A stretch of DNA of 64,000 nucleotides from an uncultured Pelagibacteraceae bacterium (GTDB taxonomy: Bacteria; Pseudomonadota; Alphaproteobacteria; Pelagibacterales; Pelagibacteraceae), in assembly GCA_902524545.1 (NCBI GenBank), contig CABZDW010000001.1, positions 78,379 through 142,378 on the forward strand. The letters run 5' to 3'. The position numbers and the translations under genes were made by a program. The notes under the pieces are model-generated. The model was given only the letters and a program-made list of their open reading frames with translations, had not been told where the DNA came from and made no database searches. Each line of letters opens with the position of its first letter. The stretch's first letter is position 1. Of this stretch, positions 26,124-36,370 are shown piece by piece.

Positions 26124-27721
26124 CTAAAGAAAGATTATATATTTTTGACACGACATTAAGAGATGGTGCTCAAACTCAAGGTGTAGATTTTTCATTAGAG
26201 GACAAGGAAAAAATTGCTCTAACTTTAGATAATCTGGGTGTGGATTATATAGAGGCAGGATGGCCTGGAGCTAATCCAACTGATACAGAATTTTTTCAAA
26301 AGAAGCATGAATTTAAAAACTCAAAACTAACATCTTTTGGTATGACGAAGAAATCAGGACGTAGTGCAGAAAACGATACTGGTTTATCCGCAATTATGAA
26401 TTCAAATACTTCAGCTGTGTGTTTAGTTGGTAAGTCTTGGGATTTTCATGTTGATCTTGCTTTGGGAATAACAAATGAAGAAAATTTGAATAATATTTCT
26501 GAGAGCGCTAAACATTTTGTTAAGGCAAAAAAAGAATTTATGTTTGATGCTGAGCATTTTTTTGATGGTTATAAAGCAAATCCAAAATATGCACTATCCT
26601 GTATCAAAGCAGCTTATGATCAAGGCGCAAGGTGGATCATACTGTGTGATACAAATGGAGGAACACTTCCACATGAAGTTACACAGATAGTCAGTGAAGT
26701 CGCAAAAGTAGTACCAGGAAAAAACTTAGGAATTCATGCTCATAACGATACCGGTAATGCAGTTGCTAATTCATTAGCAGCAGTATTGTCTGGAGTTAGA
26801 CAAATTCAAGGTACAATAAATGGGTTAGGCGAGAGATGTGGAAATGCAAATTTGATGTCGTTAATTCCTACATTTTTTTTAAAGAAGGACTTTTCATCTC
26901 AGTTTGAAATTGGAATAAAATCAAAAAACATTAAAAATCTTACTGATTGCTCAAGACTTTTAGATGAAATTTTGAATAGAAAACCCAATCAACATTTACC
27001 CTATGTAGGTGCTGCAGCTTTTTCACATAAAGGGGGATTACATGTATCTGCTGTGCAAAAAGATCCTAAAACTTATGAGCATATTAATCCAGAGGAAGTT
27101 GGTAACGCAAGAAACATTATCGTCTCCGATCAATCAGGCAAGTCAAATATTATCTCAAGATTAAAGAGTATCAAAGTTAATATTCAAGAAAATGATCCTA
27201 AAATTAAAAAATTATTAGATGAAGTAAAAGATAGAGAATTCATCGGTTATAGTTATGATGGTGCAGATGCATCATTCGAATTATTAGCTAGAAGAATTAT
27301 TGGAGAGATACCGCGATATATATCTATTAATGAATATGACGTTTTGGTAAAAAAAAATAAATCCGGTGAAATAGTTTCCTCTGCAAAAGCACAATTGGAG
27401 GTTGATGGGGAAAAAATAATGTGTGAAGGAGAGGGGAATGGTCCAGTTAATGCTTTAGATAATGCCATCAGACAAAACGTTGATAGATTAGCAAAATACT
27501 CAAAATATTTAAAAGATTTAAAACTAGTAGATTATAAAGTCAGAATCTTAAATACAGGAACTGAGGCTGTAACAAGAGTTTCAATTGAAAGTACAGATTC
27601 TCATGGAAAAAATTGGTTTACTATTGGTGTGTCTACAAACATTATTGATGCTTCATTCAAAGCATTAATTGATAGTTTAGATTATAAATTATTCAAAGAT
27701 AATGCACCTGCAAGTAAATAA
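26120..27721 (+). CDS. cimA: (R)-citramalate synthase
   Basis: 533 aa member of the 2-isopropylmalate synthase family. The start YIFDTTLRDGAQTQGVDFSLEDK is typical of CimA rather than LeuA (TLRDGxQt.GV). HAHNDTGNAVANSLAAV and GTINGLGERCGNANL follow, with a C-terminal regulatory domain from about residue 390. CimA condenses pyruvate and acetyl-CoA to citramalate, giving 2-oxobutyrate for isoleucine without threonine. The C-terminal domain normally mediates feedback by isoleucine. It overlaps cysS by 4 nt and is followed directly by trmJ. Confidence 0.92.
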   Translation: MTKERLYIFDTTLRDGAQTQGVDFSLEDKEKIALTLDNLGVDYIEAGWPGANPTDTEFFQKKHEFKNSKLTSFGMTKKSGRSAENDTGLSAIMNSNTSAVCLVGKSWDFHVDLALGITNEENLNNISESAKHFVKAKKEFMFDAEHFFDGYKANPKYALSCIKAAYDQGARWIILCDTNGGTLPHEVTQIVSEVAKVVPGKNLGIHAHNDTGNAVANSLAAVLSGVRQIQGTINGLGERCGNANLMSLIPTFFLKKDFSSQFEIGIKSKNIKNLTDCSRLLDEILNRKPNQHLPYVGAAAFSHKGGLHVSAVQKDPKTYEHINPEEVGNARNIIVSDQSGKSNIISRLKSIKVNIQENDPKIKKLLDEVKDREFIGYSYDGADASFELLARRIIGEIPRYISINEYDVLVKKNKSGEIVSSAKAQLEVDGEKIMCEGEGNGPVNALDNAIRQNVDRLAKYSKYLKDLKLVDYKVRILNTGTEAVTRVSIESTDSHGKNWFTIGVSTNIIDASFKALIDSLDYKLFKDNAPASK

Positions 27722-28435
27722 ATGAGTAAAAATAATATCTCATTTATTCTAAATAAACCCCAGTTATCTGAAAATATTGGTGCCTGTGCTAGAGCAATTA
27801 AAAACTTTAATTTTAAGAAATTGGTTTTAGTTAGTCCTAAACCTGTTTTACCTAACGACAAAATCTTTGCCACATCGGTTGGAGCCAAAGATGTTATTAT
27901 AAAAAGTAAAAAATATAATAATTTAGAGAAGGCCATAAGCAAAATTGATATTGTCATTGCCACTTCTGCGAGATTTAGAAATAAAAATATCAAACATATA
28001 CATTTAGGTGACTTAAAGGATATTAATTTTAAAAAGAAAATTGGTTTTTTATTTGGTTCAGAGGCATCGGGTTTGTCAAACGATGAAATCAGTTACGCTA
28101 ATTATACTATGCAAATACCTACTAACCCTGATTTTAAATCTTTAAATCTATCCCATAGTCTGATCATAATTGCTCAATACGTCTCTAGTCTTATTAAACT
28201 GAAAAATATCCCATTTAAAAAATCAAAAAAAGTCAAATCAGCCAGTAAAAAAGAGATACAATCAATGTTGAGTCTTTGTGTTAAAAATTTAGATGAAGTT
28301 AATTTTTTTAGACCTAAAGAAAAGAAAGCAAAAATGCTTGAGAACTTGAGAAATATTTTTTATAAAATGGAGTTATCTGATAAAGAAACACGCATATTAT
28401 CAGGTGTATTTGCAAGTTTAGGTAAAAAACGTTGA
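27722..28435 (+). CDS. trmJ: TrmJ-type tRNA/rRNA 2'-O-methyltransferase (SPOUT family)
   Basis: 237 aa. The N-terminal FILNKPQLSENIGACARAIKNF, then GFLFGSEASGLSNDEI and MQIPTNPDFKSLNLSHSLIIIAQY, are the three SPOUT trefoil-knot motifs. The order and spacing match TrmJ, which methylates the ribose of nucleotide 32 in tRNA. Other SpoU-type targets cannot be ruled out. It starts with no gap after cimA. Its final codons overlap the probable -35 box of rpsD. Confidence 0.85.
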   Translation: MSKNNISFILNKPQLSENIGACARAIKNFNFKKLVLVSPKPVLPNDKIFATSVGAKDVIIKSKKYNNLEKAISKIDIVIATSARFRNKNIKHIHLGDLKDINFKKKIGFLFGSEASGLSNDEISYANYTMQIPTNPDFKSLNLSHSLIIIAQYVSSLIKLKNIPFKKSKKVKSASKKEIQSMLSLCVKNLDEVNFFRPKEKKAKMLENLRNIFYKMELSDKETRILSGVFASLGKKR

Positions 28436-28463
28436 TTGACAAATAAAAGAGTAAGTTTATAAA
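28436..28463 (+). promoter_or_regulatory. Strong rpsD promoter implying a very short leader
   Basis: TTGACA (perfect -35) at 28436-28441 and TATAAA (-10, 5 of 6) at 28458-28463 are 16 bp apart. Transcription should start near 28470, only about 6 nt before the rpsD ATG at 28476. No Shine-Dalgarno sequence lies in between, so the mRNA would be leaderless or nearly so. Confidence 0.65.
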
Positions 28464-28475
28464 GCCCAATATCAC

Positions 28476-29093
28476 ATGACAAAGAGAATTAACTCCAAAC
28501 ACAAAGTTGATAGAAGACTAAAAGTTAATTTATGGGGCAGACCCAAAAGCCCATTTAATAAAAGAGCCTATGGACCAGGTCAGCATGGTCAGACTAGACA
28601 AGGCAAACCTTCAGATTATGGTATTCAACTACAGGCAAAACAAAAACTTAAAGCTTATTACGGAAATATTAATGAAAGACAATTCAGAAATATTTATAAA
28701 AAGGCCTCTATGCTTAAAGGAGATACAAGTGAAAATTTAATTGGACTTTTAGAGAGAAGATTAGATGCAGTAATCTACAGAGCTAAATTTGCAACAACAA
28801 TTTTTTCGGCAAGACAATTAATTAATCACGGACACGTTAAGGTAAATGGAAAAAAAGTAAATATTTCTAGCTATTTAGTTAAAGAGGAAGATAGTATTGA
28901 AATAAGAAATAAATCAAAACAATTAGCAATCATTGACATAGCTTTAGCAAGCAAAGAGAGAGAAGCACCCGAATATATTCAATTAGATCAAAAAAATAAA
29001 AAATTTAAATTTGTAAGAATTCCAAAATTTGAAGAAGTTCCATATCCTATAGTAATGGAACCAAATTTAGTCATCGAATACTACTCAAGATAA
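28476..29093 (+). CDS. rpsD: 30S ribosomal protein S4
   Basis: 205 aa, full length. It has the S4 N-terminal [26 protein letters not shown] pattern and the S4 RNA-binding domain [43 protein letters not shown]4 nucleates 30S assembly on 16S rRNA and, in many bacteria, represses its own operon. Here it is not in the alpha operon with rpoA but stands alone behind its own promoter. The adjacent promoter leaves no long leader for S4 autoregulation. The N-terminal zinc cysteines of some S4 proteins are absent. Confidence 0.97.
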   Translation: MTKRINSKHKVDRRLKVNLWGRPKSPFNKRAYGPGQHGQTRQGKPSDYGIQLQAKQKLKAYYGNINERQFRNIYKKASMLKGDTSENLIGLLERRLDAVIYRAKFATTIFSARQLINHGHVKVNGKKVNISSYLVKEEDSIEIRNKSKQLAIIDIALASKEREAPEYIQLDQKNKKFKFVRIPKFEEVPYPIVMEPNLVIEYYSR

Positions 29094-29095
29094 AA

Positions 29096-29839
29096 TTGAA
29101 CTTTCTTAGTTTATTGAAAAGAGGCTTAATTTATAAGCTTAAAAAAAAAATTAATGTTGATTTGGATGGAATAGAATACTCTTCCCTAGACAAGCTATTT
29201 TCTCATTACGGAACAGATAAATCTGAATACAGTAAAGATAAAAAATTTAAAACTCACGGTTTTTCAAAATATTACGAGAAACATCTATCTTTTTTTAAAG
29301 ATAAGAAAATTAAAATTTTAGAAATAGGATCATTTTCAGGAGCTTCAGCTGCTGCTTTTTCAAAATACTTTTCAAATTGTGAAATTTATTGTTTAGATAT
29401 TAATATTTCTAATTTTAAATATTATTCAAAAAAAATTCATGTATACGGTTTAGATTCATCAAATCCAGAAATGGTTACAAAATTTTTGAAAAAGATAAAT
29501 CTTAAAGAAACTTTTAAATATTTTGATATAATAATTGATGATGGATCTCATAAACAAAGTGATCAATTAAATGCGTTAAATCATTTCTATGAATATCTTG
29601 TTGAAGGTGGTTTTTATGTAATTGAAGATTATAAATTTCCAGATTATTTTAAACATCTTAATGACGTGAACGATATTAAAATTGATGAATTAACAGATCA
29701 TATTTTGAAAAAAAAATTATTTTCATCCTCATTAATTTCAACTTACGTAATTAATCTTTTACTAAATACTAATAAAAATATTTATAAGTATAAAGGTAAC
29801 ACCGATATATCTGATATGGTCTTTATTGAAAAAAATTAG
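29096..29839 (+). CDS. Class I SAM-dependent methyltransferase (macrocin O-methyltransferase-like)
   Basis: 247 aa. It shows LEIGSFSGASAAAFSKYF (SAM motif I), IYCLDINISNF (motif II), DIIIDDGSHKQSDQLNALNHFYEYLVEGGFYVIEDY (motifs IV-V) and an N-terminal SSLDKLFSHYGTDKS. This arrangement is that of sugar or macrocin O-methyltransferases used on cell-surface or secondary-metabolite sugars. The start is a TTG 2 nt after the rpsD stop with no strong ribosome site, so the exact start is uncertain. Its stop overlaps that of convergent grxD by 4 nt. The acceptor is unknown. Confidence 0.78.
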   Translation: MNFLSLLKRGLIYKLKKKINVDLDGIEYSSLDKLFSHYGTDKSEYSKDKKFKTHGFSKYYEKHLSFFKDKKIKILEIGSFSGASAAAFSKYFSNCEIYCLDINISNFKYYSKKIHVYGLDSSNPEMVTKFLKKINLKETFKYFDIIIDDGSHKQSDQLNALNHFYEYLVEGGFYVIEDYKFPDYFKHLNDVNDIKIDELTDHILKKKLFSSSLISTYVINLLLNTNKNIYKYKGNTDISDMVFIEKN

Positions 29840-30168
29840 CTTTTAAATTTTATATTTTTTTCCTCAAAAACTTTTTTTAATTCACCACTTTCGTACATTT
29901 CTTTTAAAATATCACAGCCACCAACAAATTCTTTTTTTACATAAAGTTGAGGGATAGTAGGCCAATCACTAAAAATTTTGATTCCCTCTCTGATTGATTG
30001 GTCTTCAAGAACATTTACACTTTTAAAATTCACCTCTAAAATTTTAAGAATGTTTGTGACTGCCATCGAGAATCCACACTGTGGCGCATCTGGAGTTCCC
30101 TTCATAAATAAACATACATCGTTAGTATCGATATGATTTTGAATTATATTTTTTGTTTTATCATCCAT
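29836..30168 (-). CDS. grxD: Monothiol glutaredoxin (Grx4 family)
   Basis: 110 aa with the monothiol active site CGFS (Cys31) in KGTPDAPQCGFS, the WPTIPQLYV cis-Pro segment and GGCDIL. These proteins carry a [2Fe-2S] cluster with glutathione and, with BolA-type partners, deliver or sense iron-sulfur clusters. The bolA gene lies directly upstream with a 1-nt overlap, the common BolA-Grx4 pair. The stop overlaps the methyltransferase stop by 4 nt on the opposite strand. Confidence 0.95.
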   Translation of the reverse strand: MDDKTKNIIQNHIDTNDVCLFMKGTPDAPQCGFSMAVTNILKILEVNFKSVNVLEDQSIREGIKIFSDWPTIPQLYVKKEFVGGCDILKEMYESGELKKVFEEKNIKFKS

Positions 30169-30398
30169 TATTGTTCCTTTGTTTTAATAGCTAAGGCATG
30201 TAATTCATTGCCCATTCTTCCTTTTAATGAATTATAAACCATTTTGTGTTGCTCAATTTTACTTTTTCCAACAAATTGAGATGATGTTATCGTAGCAGAA
30301 TAATGATTACCATCTCCGGCTAAATCTTGTATTTCAATTGAAGCGTCTGGCATTGCTTCTTTGATAAACCTCTCAATTTCTTTTAAATCCATTGCCAT
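30168..30398 (-). CDS. bolA: BolA/IbaG family protein
   Basis: 76 aa from the ATG at 30398 (MAMDLKEIERFIKEAMPDA). A longer frame would begin at a TTG inside purL and is less likely. IEIQDLAGDGNHYSATITS and SKIEQHKMVYNSLKGRMGNELHALAIKT are the class II KH-like fold motifs, including the conserved H in LHAL. BolA proteins pair with monothiol glutaredoxins through a shared [2Fe-2S] cluster, and the partner grxD overlaps the 3' end. The gene follows purL by 2 nt, so it is probably co-transcribed with purine genes. Confidence 0.9.
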   Translation of the reverse strand: MAMDLKEIERFIKEAMPDASIEIQDLAGDGNHYSATITSSQFVGKSKIEQHKMVYNSLKGRMGNELHALAIKTKEQ

Positions 30399-30400
30399 AA

Positions 30401-32590
30401 TCAAAGCATATAACTCTTTAGCCAATTAGTATTATATGATTTTAATTCGTCAATTGTTAGTTTCGTCTTTTGATCAATTATCATCTCTTTATCGATAATT
30501 TTACCTATCTCATCATAATGTACTGAATTTTTATCTAAGATTTTTGATACTTCTTTGAAATCTTTTGGATTTATTTCAATTAAATATCTTCCTTGATCTT
30601 CAGCAAAAAAGTATTCAATTTCATTAATTAAAAATTTTGGTTTTTTTATTTGTATACCCTTGTTACCTTTTATACACATTTTGCTTATTGCTGTAATTAT
30701 TCCACCCAGAGATACATCATGGGCACTTTTAATGAAATTTTTGTCTATTAAATTTAGTAAAGTCATGCCATTGTTCTTTTCATTAAATAAATTTACCTCA
30801 GGTGGGGGTCCATTATTCTCATTTAATATAATTCTTGATAATAAACTTTGATCAATATGACCCTCCGTTTTACCAATCACTAATACAATATTTTCGATTT
30901 CCTTAAAATCCATTGTGATCATTTTTTTGTAATCTTTAATCAAACCTACACCTCCTATTGTAGGAGTTGGTTTAATTCCGATGTCTTTAGTTTCGTTATA
31001 AAAAGATACATTTCCTGAGACAACAGGATAATCTAAATACTTGCATGCTTCACTAATACCCTGAACACATTCGACAAACTCACCTATATTTTCCTCTTTC
31101 TCCGGGCTTCCAAAATTTAAACAATTTGTAACTGCTATGGGTTTTGCACCTACTGAGATTAAATTTCTCCAAGTTTCACAAACGACTTGTTTCCCCCCTG
31201 TAAGTGGATGTGCCCAACAATAATTTGCAGATGAATCAACTGTAGCAGCTATAGCCTTATCTGTTTTGTGAATTCTTACTACCCCTGAATCTCCACCTGG
31301 TTTTTGTATAGTATCACCCATTACCGTGTGATCATATTGTTGCCAAATCCATTCTTTACTACAAACGTTTGGACTGGATAAGATTTTTTTTAATGTATCT
31401 TTGATTTTAAGACTTTTAAATAGTGTTTTATTTGTTTTATTTTTTTTTGGTAATTTTGATTTTTTCCATTTTCGATCATACATCGGAGAATTTTCAACCA
31501 ATGTATTAACTGGAATATTAGCTACTTGTTTGTTATCAAAAAATAATTCTATATTCTTTGTATTGGTTGTTTTTCCAATTATAGCAAAATCTAAATTCCA
31601 TTTATCAAATATTTTTTTGGCTATTTCCTCTTTACCACTCTCAAGCACTATAAGCATTCTTTCTTGGCTTTCTGATAACATAATTTCGTAAGGTGTCATT
31701 TTAGTTTCTCTACACGGGACTTTGTTTAAATTAATTTCAATACCTAAATTTCCCTTTGATGCCATTTCAATACTTGAAGAGGTTAGACCTGCAGCCCCCA
31801 TGTCTTGAATTGCAATTATAGAGTCTCCATACATTAATTCCAAACACGCTTCTAATAGAAGTTTTTCAGTAAAAGGATCCCCAACTTGCACAGTTGGTTT
31901 TTTTTCCTCAATTTTATCGTCGAAACTTGCTGAAGCCATACTTGCTCCATGAATTCCATCCCTACCAGTTTTTGATCCAACATATATAACTGGTTTATTT
32001 AAACCAGTGGCCTTAGAGTAAAATATCTTATCTTTTTTAACCAGCCCCAAAGTCATTGCATTTACCAAAATATTTCCATTATACGATCTATCAAAAGAGG
32101 TTTGTCCCGCTATCGTAGGTACTCCCATGCAATTACCATAACCACCAATTCCATTAACGACACCTCTTAATAAATTTTTTGTTTTTTTATTTTGGGTTGA
32201 TCCAAAATGGATTGAATTTAAGTTAGCAATGGGTCTTGCGCCCATAGTAAAAACATCTCGCATAATTCCACCAACTCCAGTAGCAGCCCCTTGATATGGC
32301 TCAATAAATGATGGATGATTATGACTTTCGATTTTAAAAACTATTGCATCTCCATCTTCAATATCAATAACCCCTGCATTTTCCCCTGGTCCTTGAATTA
32401 CTTTTTTTCCTTTTGTGTGTAATTTTTTCAAATGAATTCTTGAAGATTTATAAGAGCAATGTTCATTCCACATCGCTGAAAATATACCTAACTCGGTAAT
32501 GTTAGGTATTCTCTTCAACAATTTACAAATTTTTTTGTATTCATCTGATTTTAAACCATGTTCGATAGCAATTTTTTCGTTAACAAGCAT
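30401..32590 (-). CDS. purL: Phosphoribosylformylglycinamidine synthase, large subunit
   Basis: 729 aa, the small-PurL type that works with separate PurS and Pur[16 protein letters not shown] near the N-terminus, [36 protein letters not shown] and the glycine-rich [10 protein letters not shown] near the end are characteristic. The complex converts FGAR to FGAM with ATP and glutamine in purine synthesis. Its order after purQ, with a 1-nt overlap (stop and start sharing base 32590), marks a single operon purB-purC-purS-purQ-purL-bolA-grxD. Confidence 0.97.
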   Translation of the reverse strand: MLVNEKIAIEHGLKSDEYKKICKLLKRIPNITELGIFSAMWNEHCSYKSSRIHLKKLHTKGKKVIQGPGENAGVIDIEDGDAIVFKIESHNHPSFIEPYQGAATGVGGIMRDVFTMGARPIANLNSIHFGSTQNKKTKNLLRGVVNGIGGYGNCMGVPTIAGQTSFDRSYNGNILVNAMTLGLVKKDKIFYSKATGLNKPVIYVGSKTGRDGIHGASMASASFDDKIEEKKPTVQVGDPFTEKLLLEACLELMYGDSIIAIQDMGAAGLTSSSIEMASKGNLGIEINLNKVPCRETKMTPYEIMLSESQERMLIVLESGKEEIAKKIFDKWNLDFAIIGKTTNTKNIELFFDNKQVANIPVNTLVENSPMYDRKWKKSKLPKKNKTNKTLFKSLKIKDTLKKILSSPNVCSKEWIWQQYDHTVMGDTIQKPGGDSGVVRIHKTDKAIAATVDSSANYCWAHPLTGGKQVVCETWRNLISVGAKPIAVTNCLNFGSPEKEENIGEFVECVQGISEACKYLDYPVVSGNVSFYNETKDIGIKPTPTIGGVGLIKDYKKMITMDFKEIENIVLVIGKTEGHIDQSLLSRIILNENNGPPPEVNLFNEKNNGMTLLNLIDKNFIKSAHDVSLGGIITAISKMCIKGNKGIQIKKPKFLINEIEYFFAEDQGRYLIEINPKDFKEVSKILDKNSVHYDEIGKIIDKEMIIDQKTKLTIDELKSYNTNWLKSYML

Positions 32591-33273
32591 TATTTAATGT
32601 TATTTAAAAGATTTTTAAAAAAGATGGATCCATCTTCTCCGGACAAACTTTCATCTATCATTCTTTCAGGATGAGGCATCATGCCTAAAACATTTTTTTC
32701 TTTATTAAAAATACCTGCAATATTTTTAATTGAGCCATTAGGATTCATTTGATCATTTGTATTGCCATTTTGATCACAGTAATAAATAGCTATTTGATTA
32801 TTATCTTCAATCTCTTTGAGTTGATCGTTGGTACAAAAATAATTACCCTCATTATGAGCTATATGAAATTCCAAAACTTTTTTATCAAGATTTTTAAAAA
32901 AAATGTTCTCTTTGTTGTCAACTTTCACGTGGACATTTTTACAAATAAACTGAAGATATTTGTTTCTTAATAATACTCCAGGCACTAATTTGGACTCAAC
33001 TAAAATTTGAAAACCATTACAAATTCCCATAACCAATCCTCCCGATTTTGCAAAATTAATTACTGAATGCATAATTTTTGATTTTGAGGCCATACTGCCA
33101 CAACGTAAATAATCACCGTAAGAAAAACCACCAGGCAAAACAATCAAATCACTTTTGGGCAATTCTTGATCATTATGCCAAATCATTTTATTTTTAAATC
33201 CAAATTTTGTTAGAGCCACATCCATGTCTCGATCACAATTTGAACCAGGGAAGGTTATAACCGACGATTTCAT
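32590..33273 (-). CDS. purQ: Phosphoribosylformylglycinamidine synthase, glutaminase subunit
   Basis: 227 aa class I glutamine amidotransferase. [13 protein letters not shown] starts the domain, GICNGFQIL contains the nucleophile Cys, and MMPHPERM carries the catalytic His-x-Glu. It supplies ammonia from glutamine to PurL. It lies 3 nt after purS and overlaps purL, as in typical alphaproteobacterial purSQL sets. Confidence 0.97.
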   Translation of the reverse strand: MKSSVITFPGSNCDRDMDVALTKFGFKNKMIWHNDQELPKSDLIVLPGGFSYGDYLRCGSMASKSKIMHSVINFAKSGGLVMGICNGFQILVESKLVPGVLLRNKYLQFICKNVHVKVDNKENIFFKNLDKKVLEFHIAHNEGNYFCTNDQLKEIEDNNQIAIYYCDQNGNTNDQMNPNGSIKNIAGIFNKEKNVLGMMPHPERMIDESLSGEDGSIFFKNLLNNIK

Positions 33274-33276
33274 TAA

Positions 33277-33519
33277 TTATTGTGTTTCAATAATTTTGTA
33301 GTTTTCAATAACAAGATTAGCTAAAAGTTTTTTACACATATCTTCCACAAGATCTTTAGCTTTTTTTGGATCATTTTCTTTAACATCAATTTCAAAATAC
33401 TTTCCTTGTCTAACTTCATTGACAGAATTAAAACCCATACTATCTAATGTCTCATGAATTACCTTGCCTTGTGGATCTAAAACATCCTTTTTTAGAGTTA
33501 TTACTGCAGAAACTTTCAT
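33277..33519 (-). CDS. purS: Phosphoribosylformylglycinamidine synthase subunit PurS
   Basis: 80 aa. The sequence pattern LKKDVLDPQGKVIHETLDSMGFNSVNEVRQGKYFEI is the PurS signature (D.qG......L..lG...v..vR.GK..el). It is the structural bridge between PurQ and PurL in the FGAM synthase complex. It overlaps purC by 4 nt and precedes purQ by 3 nt. Confidence 0.95.
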   Translation of the reverse strand: MKVSAVITLKKDVLDPQGKVIHETLDSMGFNSVNEVRQGKYFEIDVKENDPKKAKDLVEDMCKKLLANLVIENYKIIETQ

Positions 33520-34301
33520 TTTCGCCTCTTTTTAATTGAGGATAGTTTAGTAACATTTACTGCAGAAACATTAGATTGCTCATGTAGAATTCCAAGTCTT
33601 TTAGCAACTTCGGTATACGCAGGTAATAAATCTCCTAAATCTTTTCTAAATCTATCTTTATCAAGTTTCTTGTCAGTTGCAGAGTCCCACAATCTACAAG
33701 TATCAGGGCTTATTTCATCAGCCAAAATTATTTCTTTTCTACCATCAATTTTAGTTCGCCCAAATTCTAATTTAAAATCAATTAATTTTATTCCGACTCC
33801 TCTAAACATTCCAATCATAAAATCATTAATTCTAAAAATAGTTTTTTTTATTTTTTCAATTTCTTTTTTATTTGCCCAATCAAATGCGTAAATATGATCC
33901 TCTGAAATTAAAGGATCACCAAGCTTGTCATCTTTTAAACAGTATTCAATTAAAGGCTCTTTTAGTACAGTTCCATCTTCTATTCCAAGTCTTTTGGTTA
34001 AAGATCCTGTCGCTACATTTCGAATAATAAATTCAATTGGAATTATTTCTACAAATTTAATCAATTGTTCTCTCATGTTTAGTCGTTTGACTAAATGATT
34101 TTCAATACCAATTTGAGATAAATTTGTAAGTATATGTTCAGAAATTCTATTATTTAGAACTCCTTTACCCTCAATAGTAGTTCTTTTTTCATTATTAAAT
34201 GCTGTAGCATCATCTTTAAAATATTGGATTACTAAATTTTTATCTGAGGTCGAATAAATTATTTTTGCTTTTCCCTCGTAAAGTTTCTTACCCTTTTTCA
34301 T
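33516..34301 (-). CDS. purC: Phosphoribosylaminoimidazole-succinocarboxamide synthase
   Basis: 261 aa. KLYEGKAKIIYST, FNNEKRTTIEGKGVLNNRISEHI, IEFIIRNVATGSLTKRLG and LIDFKLEFGRT are standard SAICAR synthetase motifs. The enzyme ligates aspartate to CAIR with ATP. It begins 1 nt into the purB stop region and overlaps purS by 4 nt, so translation of the whole purine block is coupled. The lysine-rich C-terminus (SSIKKRRK) is a small extension. Confidence 0.96.
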   Translation of the reverse strand: MKKGKKLYEGKAKIIYSTSDKNLVIQYFKDDATAFNNEKRTTIEGKGVLNNRISEHILTNLSQIGIENHLVKRLNMREQLIKFVEIIPIEFIIRNVATGSLTKRLGIEDGTVLKEPLIEYCLKDDKLGDPLISEDHIYAFDWANKKEIEKIKKTIFRINDFMIGMFRGVGIKLIDFKLEFGRTKIDGRKEIILADEISPDTCRLWDSATDKKLDKDRFRKDLGDLLPAYTEVAKRLGILHEQSNVSAVNVTKLSSIKKRRK

Positions 34302-35593
34302 TATTTGAAAACCCGCTTAAAAATTAGATTTACATTTTTAAAGTGTTTAGAATAATTAAAGATAGACTTTAATTTTTTAATTGAAATTTTACTCATTATT
34401 AACTTGTCAGATTGGATAATATTAAGCAAATCTAAATTTTCAGCAAAACATTTTTTTGCATATCCTTGAACTAAATTATAGGATTTCTCCCTTGTGATAC
34501 CAGTTTTTGTCAGCTCTAGCATTACTTCTTGTGAAAAAATTAGCCCTTTAGTTAGATTAAGATTTTCTAGCATTTTTTTTGGATAAACAATCATATTATC
34601 TAAAACAACTGCTAATCTTGTAAGAGCAAAATCTAAAGTAATATTTGCATCAGGACCAATATTTCTCTCTACACTTGAATGTGAAATATCTCTTTCATGC
34701 CAAAGTGCAATATTTTCAAGCGCTGGAACAACAGTGCTTCTTACCATTCTTGCTAGTCCCGTTAAATTTTCACTTAAAATTGGATTTTTTTTATGAGGCA
34801 TCGCAGACGAACCCTTTTGACTTTTAGAAAAGTATTCTTGCAATTCGTAAACTTCTGATCTTTGTAAATGTCTTATTTCTATTGCAACCCTTTCTACACT
34901 TCCTGCAATGATACCTAAAACTGAAAAATAAAACGCATGTCTATCTCTTGGGATTATTTGAGTAGAGATTGGTTCAACTTTTAATCCGAGTTTTTTTGCA
35001 ACATATTTCTCAACATTAGGATTTACATTTGCAAATGTTCCAACAGCTCCAGAAATTGCACAAGTTGATATTTGATCTATAGCGTGAACTAATCTTTCTC
35101 TATTTCTTTTGAATTCTTCATAAAAGGAAGCTAATTTTAATCCAAATGTTATTGGCTCAGCATGAATTCCGTGACTACGTCCAATACAAGGAGTAAATTT
35201 ATATTTTTTAGATTGTTTTTTTAATACTTTTAAAATTTGATCTATGTCTTTTAAGATAAATTTTCCTGATTGAACTAATTGAATATTAAAACTTGTATCC
35301 ACTACATCAGATGATGTCATACCAAGATGCAGATATCTTGCTTTAATTCCTGCCTTTTCTGTTATGGAAGTTAAAAAAGCAATTACATCATGTTTAACTT
35401 TACTCTCAATTTGGTGAATTCTTTTTACATTTATCCTAGCTTTTTTCCTAACTATTGATGAGACCCCTTTTGGTATTTGATCAAGTTTTTCCATTGCTTG
35501 AGCTGCAGCAATTTCAACATCTAACCAAATTTTATATTTATTTTCTTCAGACCAAATATCAGTTAGTTCTTTTCGCGAGTATCTTTTAATCAT
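34301..35593 (-). CDS. purB: Adenylosuccinate lyase
   Basis: 430 aa fumarase/aspartase superfamily enzyme that acts twice in purine synthesis, splitting SAICAR and adenylosuccinate. RYLHLGMTSSDVVDT and GRSHGIHAEP carry the catalytic His residues, and KGSSAMPHKKNPILSENL is the superfamily signature loop with the catalytic Ser. It is the first gene of the purBCSQL run, 3 nt downstream of map on the same strand. Confidence 0.96.
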   Translation of the reverse strand: MIKRYSRKELTDIWSEENKYKIWLDVEIAAAQAMEKLDQIPKGVSSIVRKKARINVKRIHQIESKVKHDVIAFLTSITEKAGIKARYLHLGMTSSDVVDTSFNIQLVQSGKFILKDIDQILKVLKKQSKKYKFTPCIGRSHGIHAEPITFGLKLASFYEEFKRNRERLVHAIDQISTCAISGAVGTFANVNPNVEKYVAKKLGLKVEPISTQIIPRDRHAFYFSVLGIIAGSVERVAIEIRHLQRSEVYELQEYFSKSQKGSSAMPHKKNPILSENLTGLARMVRSTVVPALENIALWHERDISHSSVERNIGPDANITLDFALTRLAVVLDNMIVYPKKMLENLNLTKGLIFSQEVMLELTKTGITREKSYNLVQGYAKKCFAENLDLLNIIQSDKLIMSKISIKKLKSIFNYSKHFKNVNLIFKRVFK

Positions 35594-35596
35594 TAA

Positions 35597-36370
35597 TTAT
35601 AAGTATGGGGGCTTAGAATAACCTTTAGCAGATTCTGTAAATATTTCATAACCATTTTCAGTAATTCCAACAGTATGCTCAAATTGTGCAGATAAAGATT
35701 TGTCTTTTGTAACTGCAGTCCACCCATCATTAAGCATTTTAACATTAAATTTACCGGCATTAATCATTGGTTCTATTGTAAATGTCATCCCAGGTTTTAA
35801 TTCCATACCTGTATTCTTTGTTCCATAATGTAAAATGTTTGGTGGTTCATGAAATGATGTACCTATCCCATGACCACAAAAATCCTTAACTACAGAAAAT
35901 CCTTTTTCTTCAATATAAGATTGTATTTCATGACCAATATCTCCAAGTTTAATACCAGGTTTTAAGATGTTAATTGCTTTCATCATAGACTGATAAGTTG
36001 CATCAATTAGATTGTTTAATTTTACCGAAGTTTTTCCAACACAAAACATTCTACTTGTATCTCCATAATGTTCATTAATGATAGCAGTTACATCTACATT
36101 AAGCGCATCTCCTTCAACTAAAACTCTATCCTCTGAGGGCACACCATGACACACAACATGATTAAGAGATGTACATAAAGATTTAGTAAAACCACGATAA
36201 TAAAGTGGGGCAGAGTGGCCACCATTATCTTTTATAAACTCGTAGCCAAGCTTATCTATGTAAGCTGTTGAAATACCTTCTTTAATATTTTCCGTTAACA
36301 TGTCTAAAGTTTGTGAAGCTAGCTTTCCAGCTATTCTCATTTTTTCAAATTTTTCAGTATAATTACTCAT
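35597..36370 (-). CDS. map: Methionine aminopeptidase, type I
   Basis: 257 aa from the ATG at 36370 (MSNYTEKFEKM); a TTG one codon earlier is less likely. It removes N-terminal methionine from new proteins. The dinuclear metal ligands are recognisable in NVDVTAIINEHYGDTSRMF (two Asp), GHGIGTSFHEPP (His), FTIEPMI (Glu) and SAQFEHTVGITE (Glu). It overlaps the sfsA 3' end by a few bases and precedes purB by 3 nt. Confidence 0.96.
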   Translation of the reverse strand: MSNYTEKFEKMRIAGKLASQTLDMLTENIKEGISTAYIDKLGYEFIKDNGGHSAPLYYRGFTKSLCTSLNHVVCHGVPSEDRVLVEGDALNVDVTAIINEHYGDTSRMFCVGKTSVKLNNLIDATYQSMMKAINILKPGIKLGDIGHEIQSYIEEKGFSVVKDFCGHGIGTSFHEPPNILHYGTKNTGMELKPGMTFTIEPMINAGKFNVKMLNDGWTAVTKDKSLSAQFEHTVGITENGYEIFTESAKGYSKPPYL

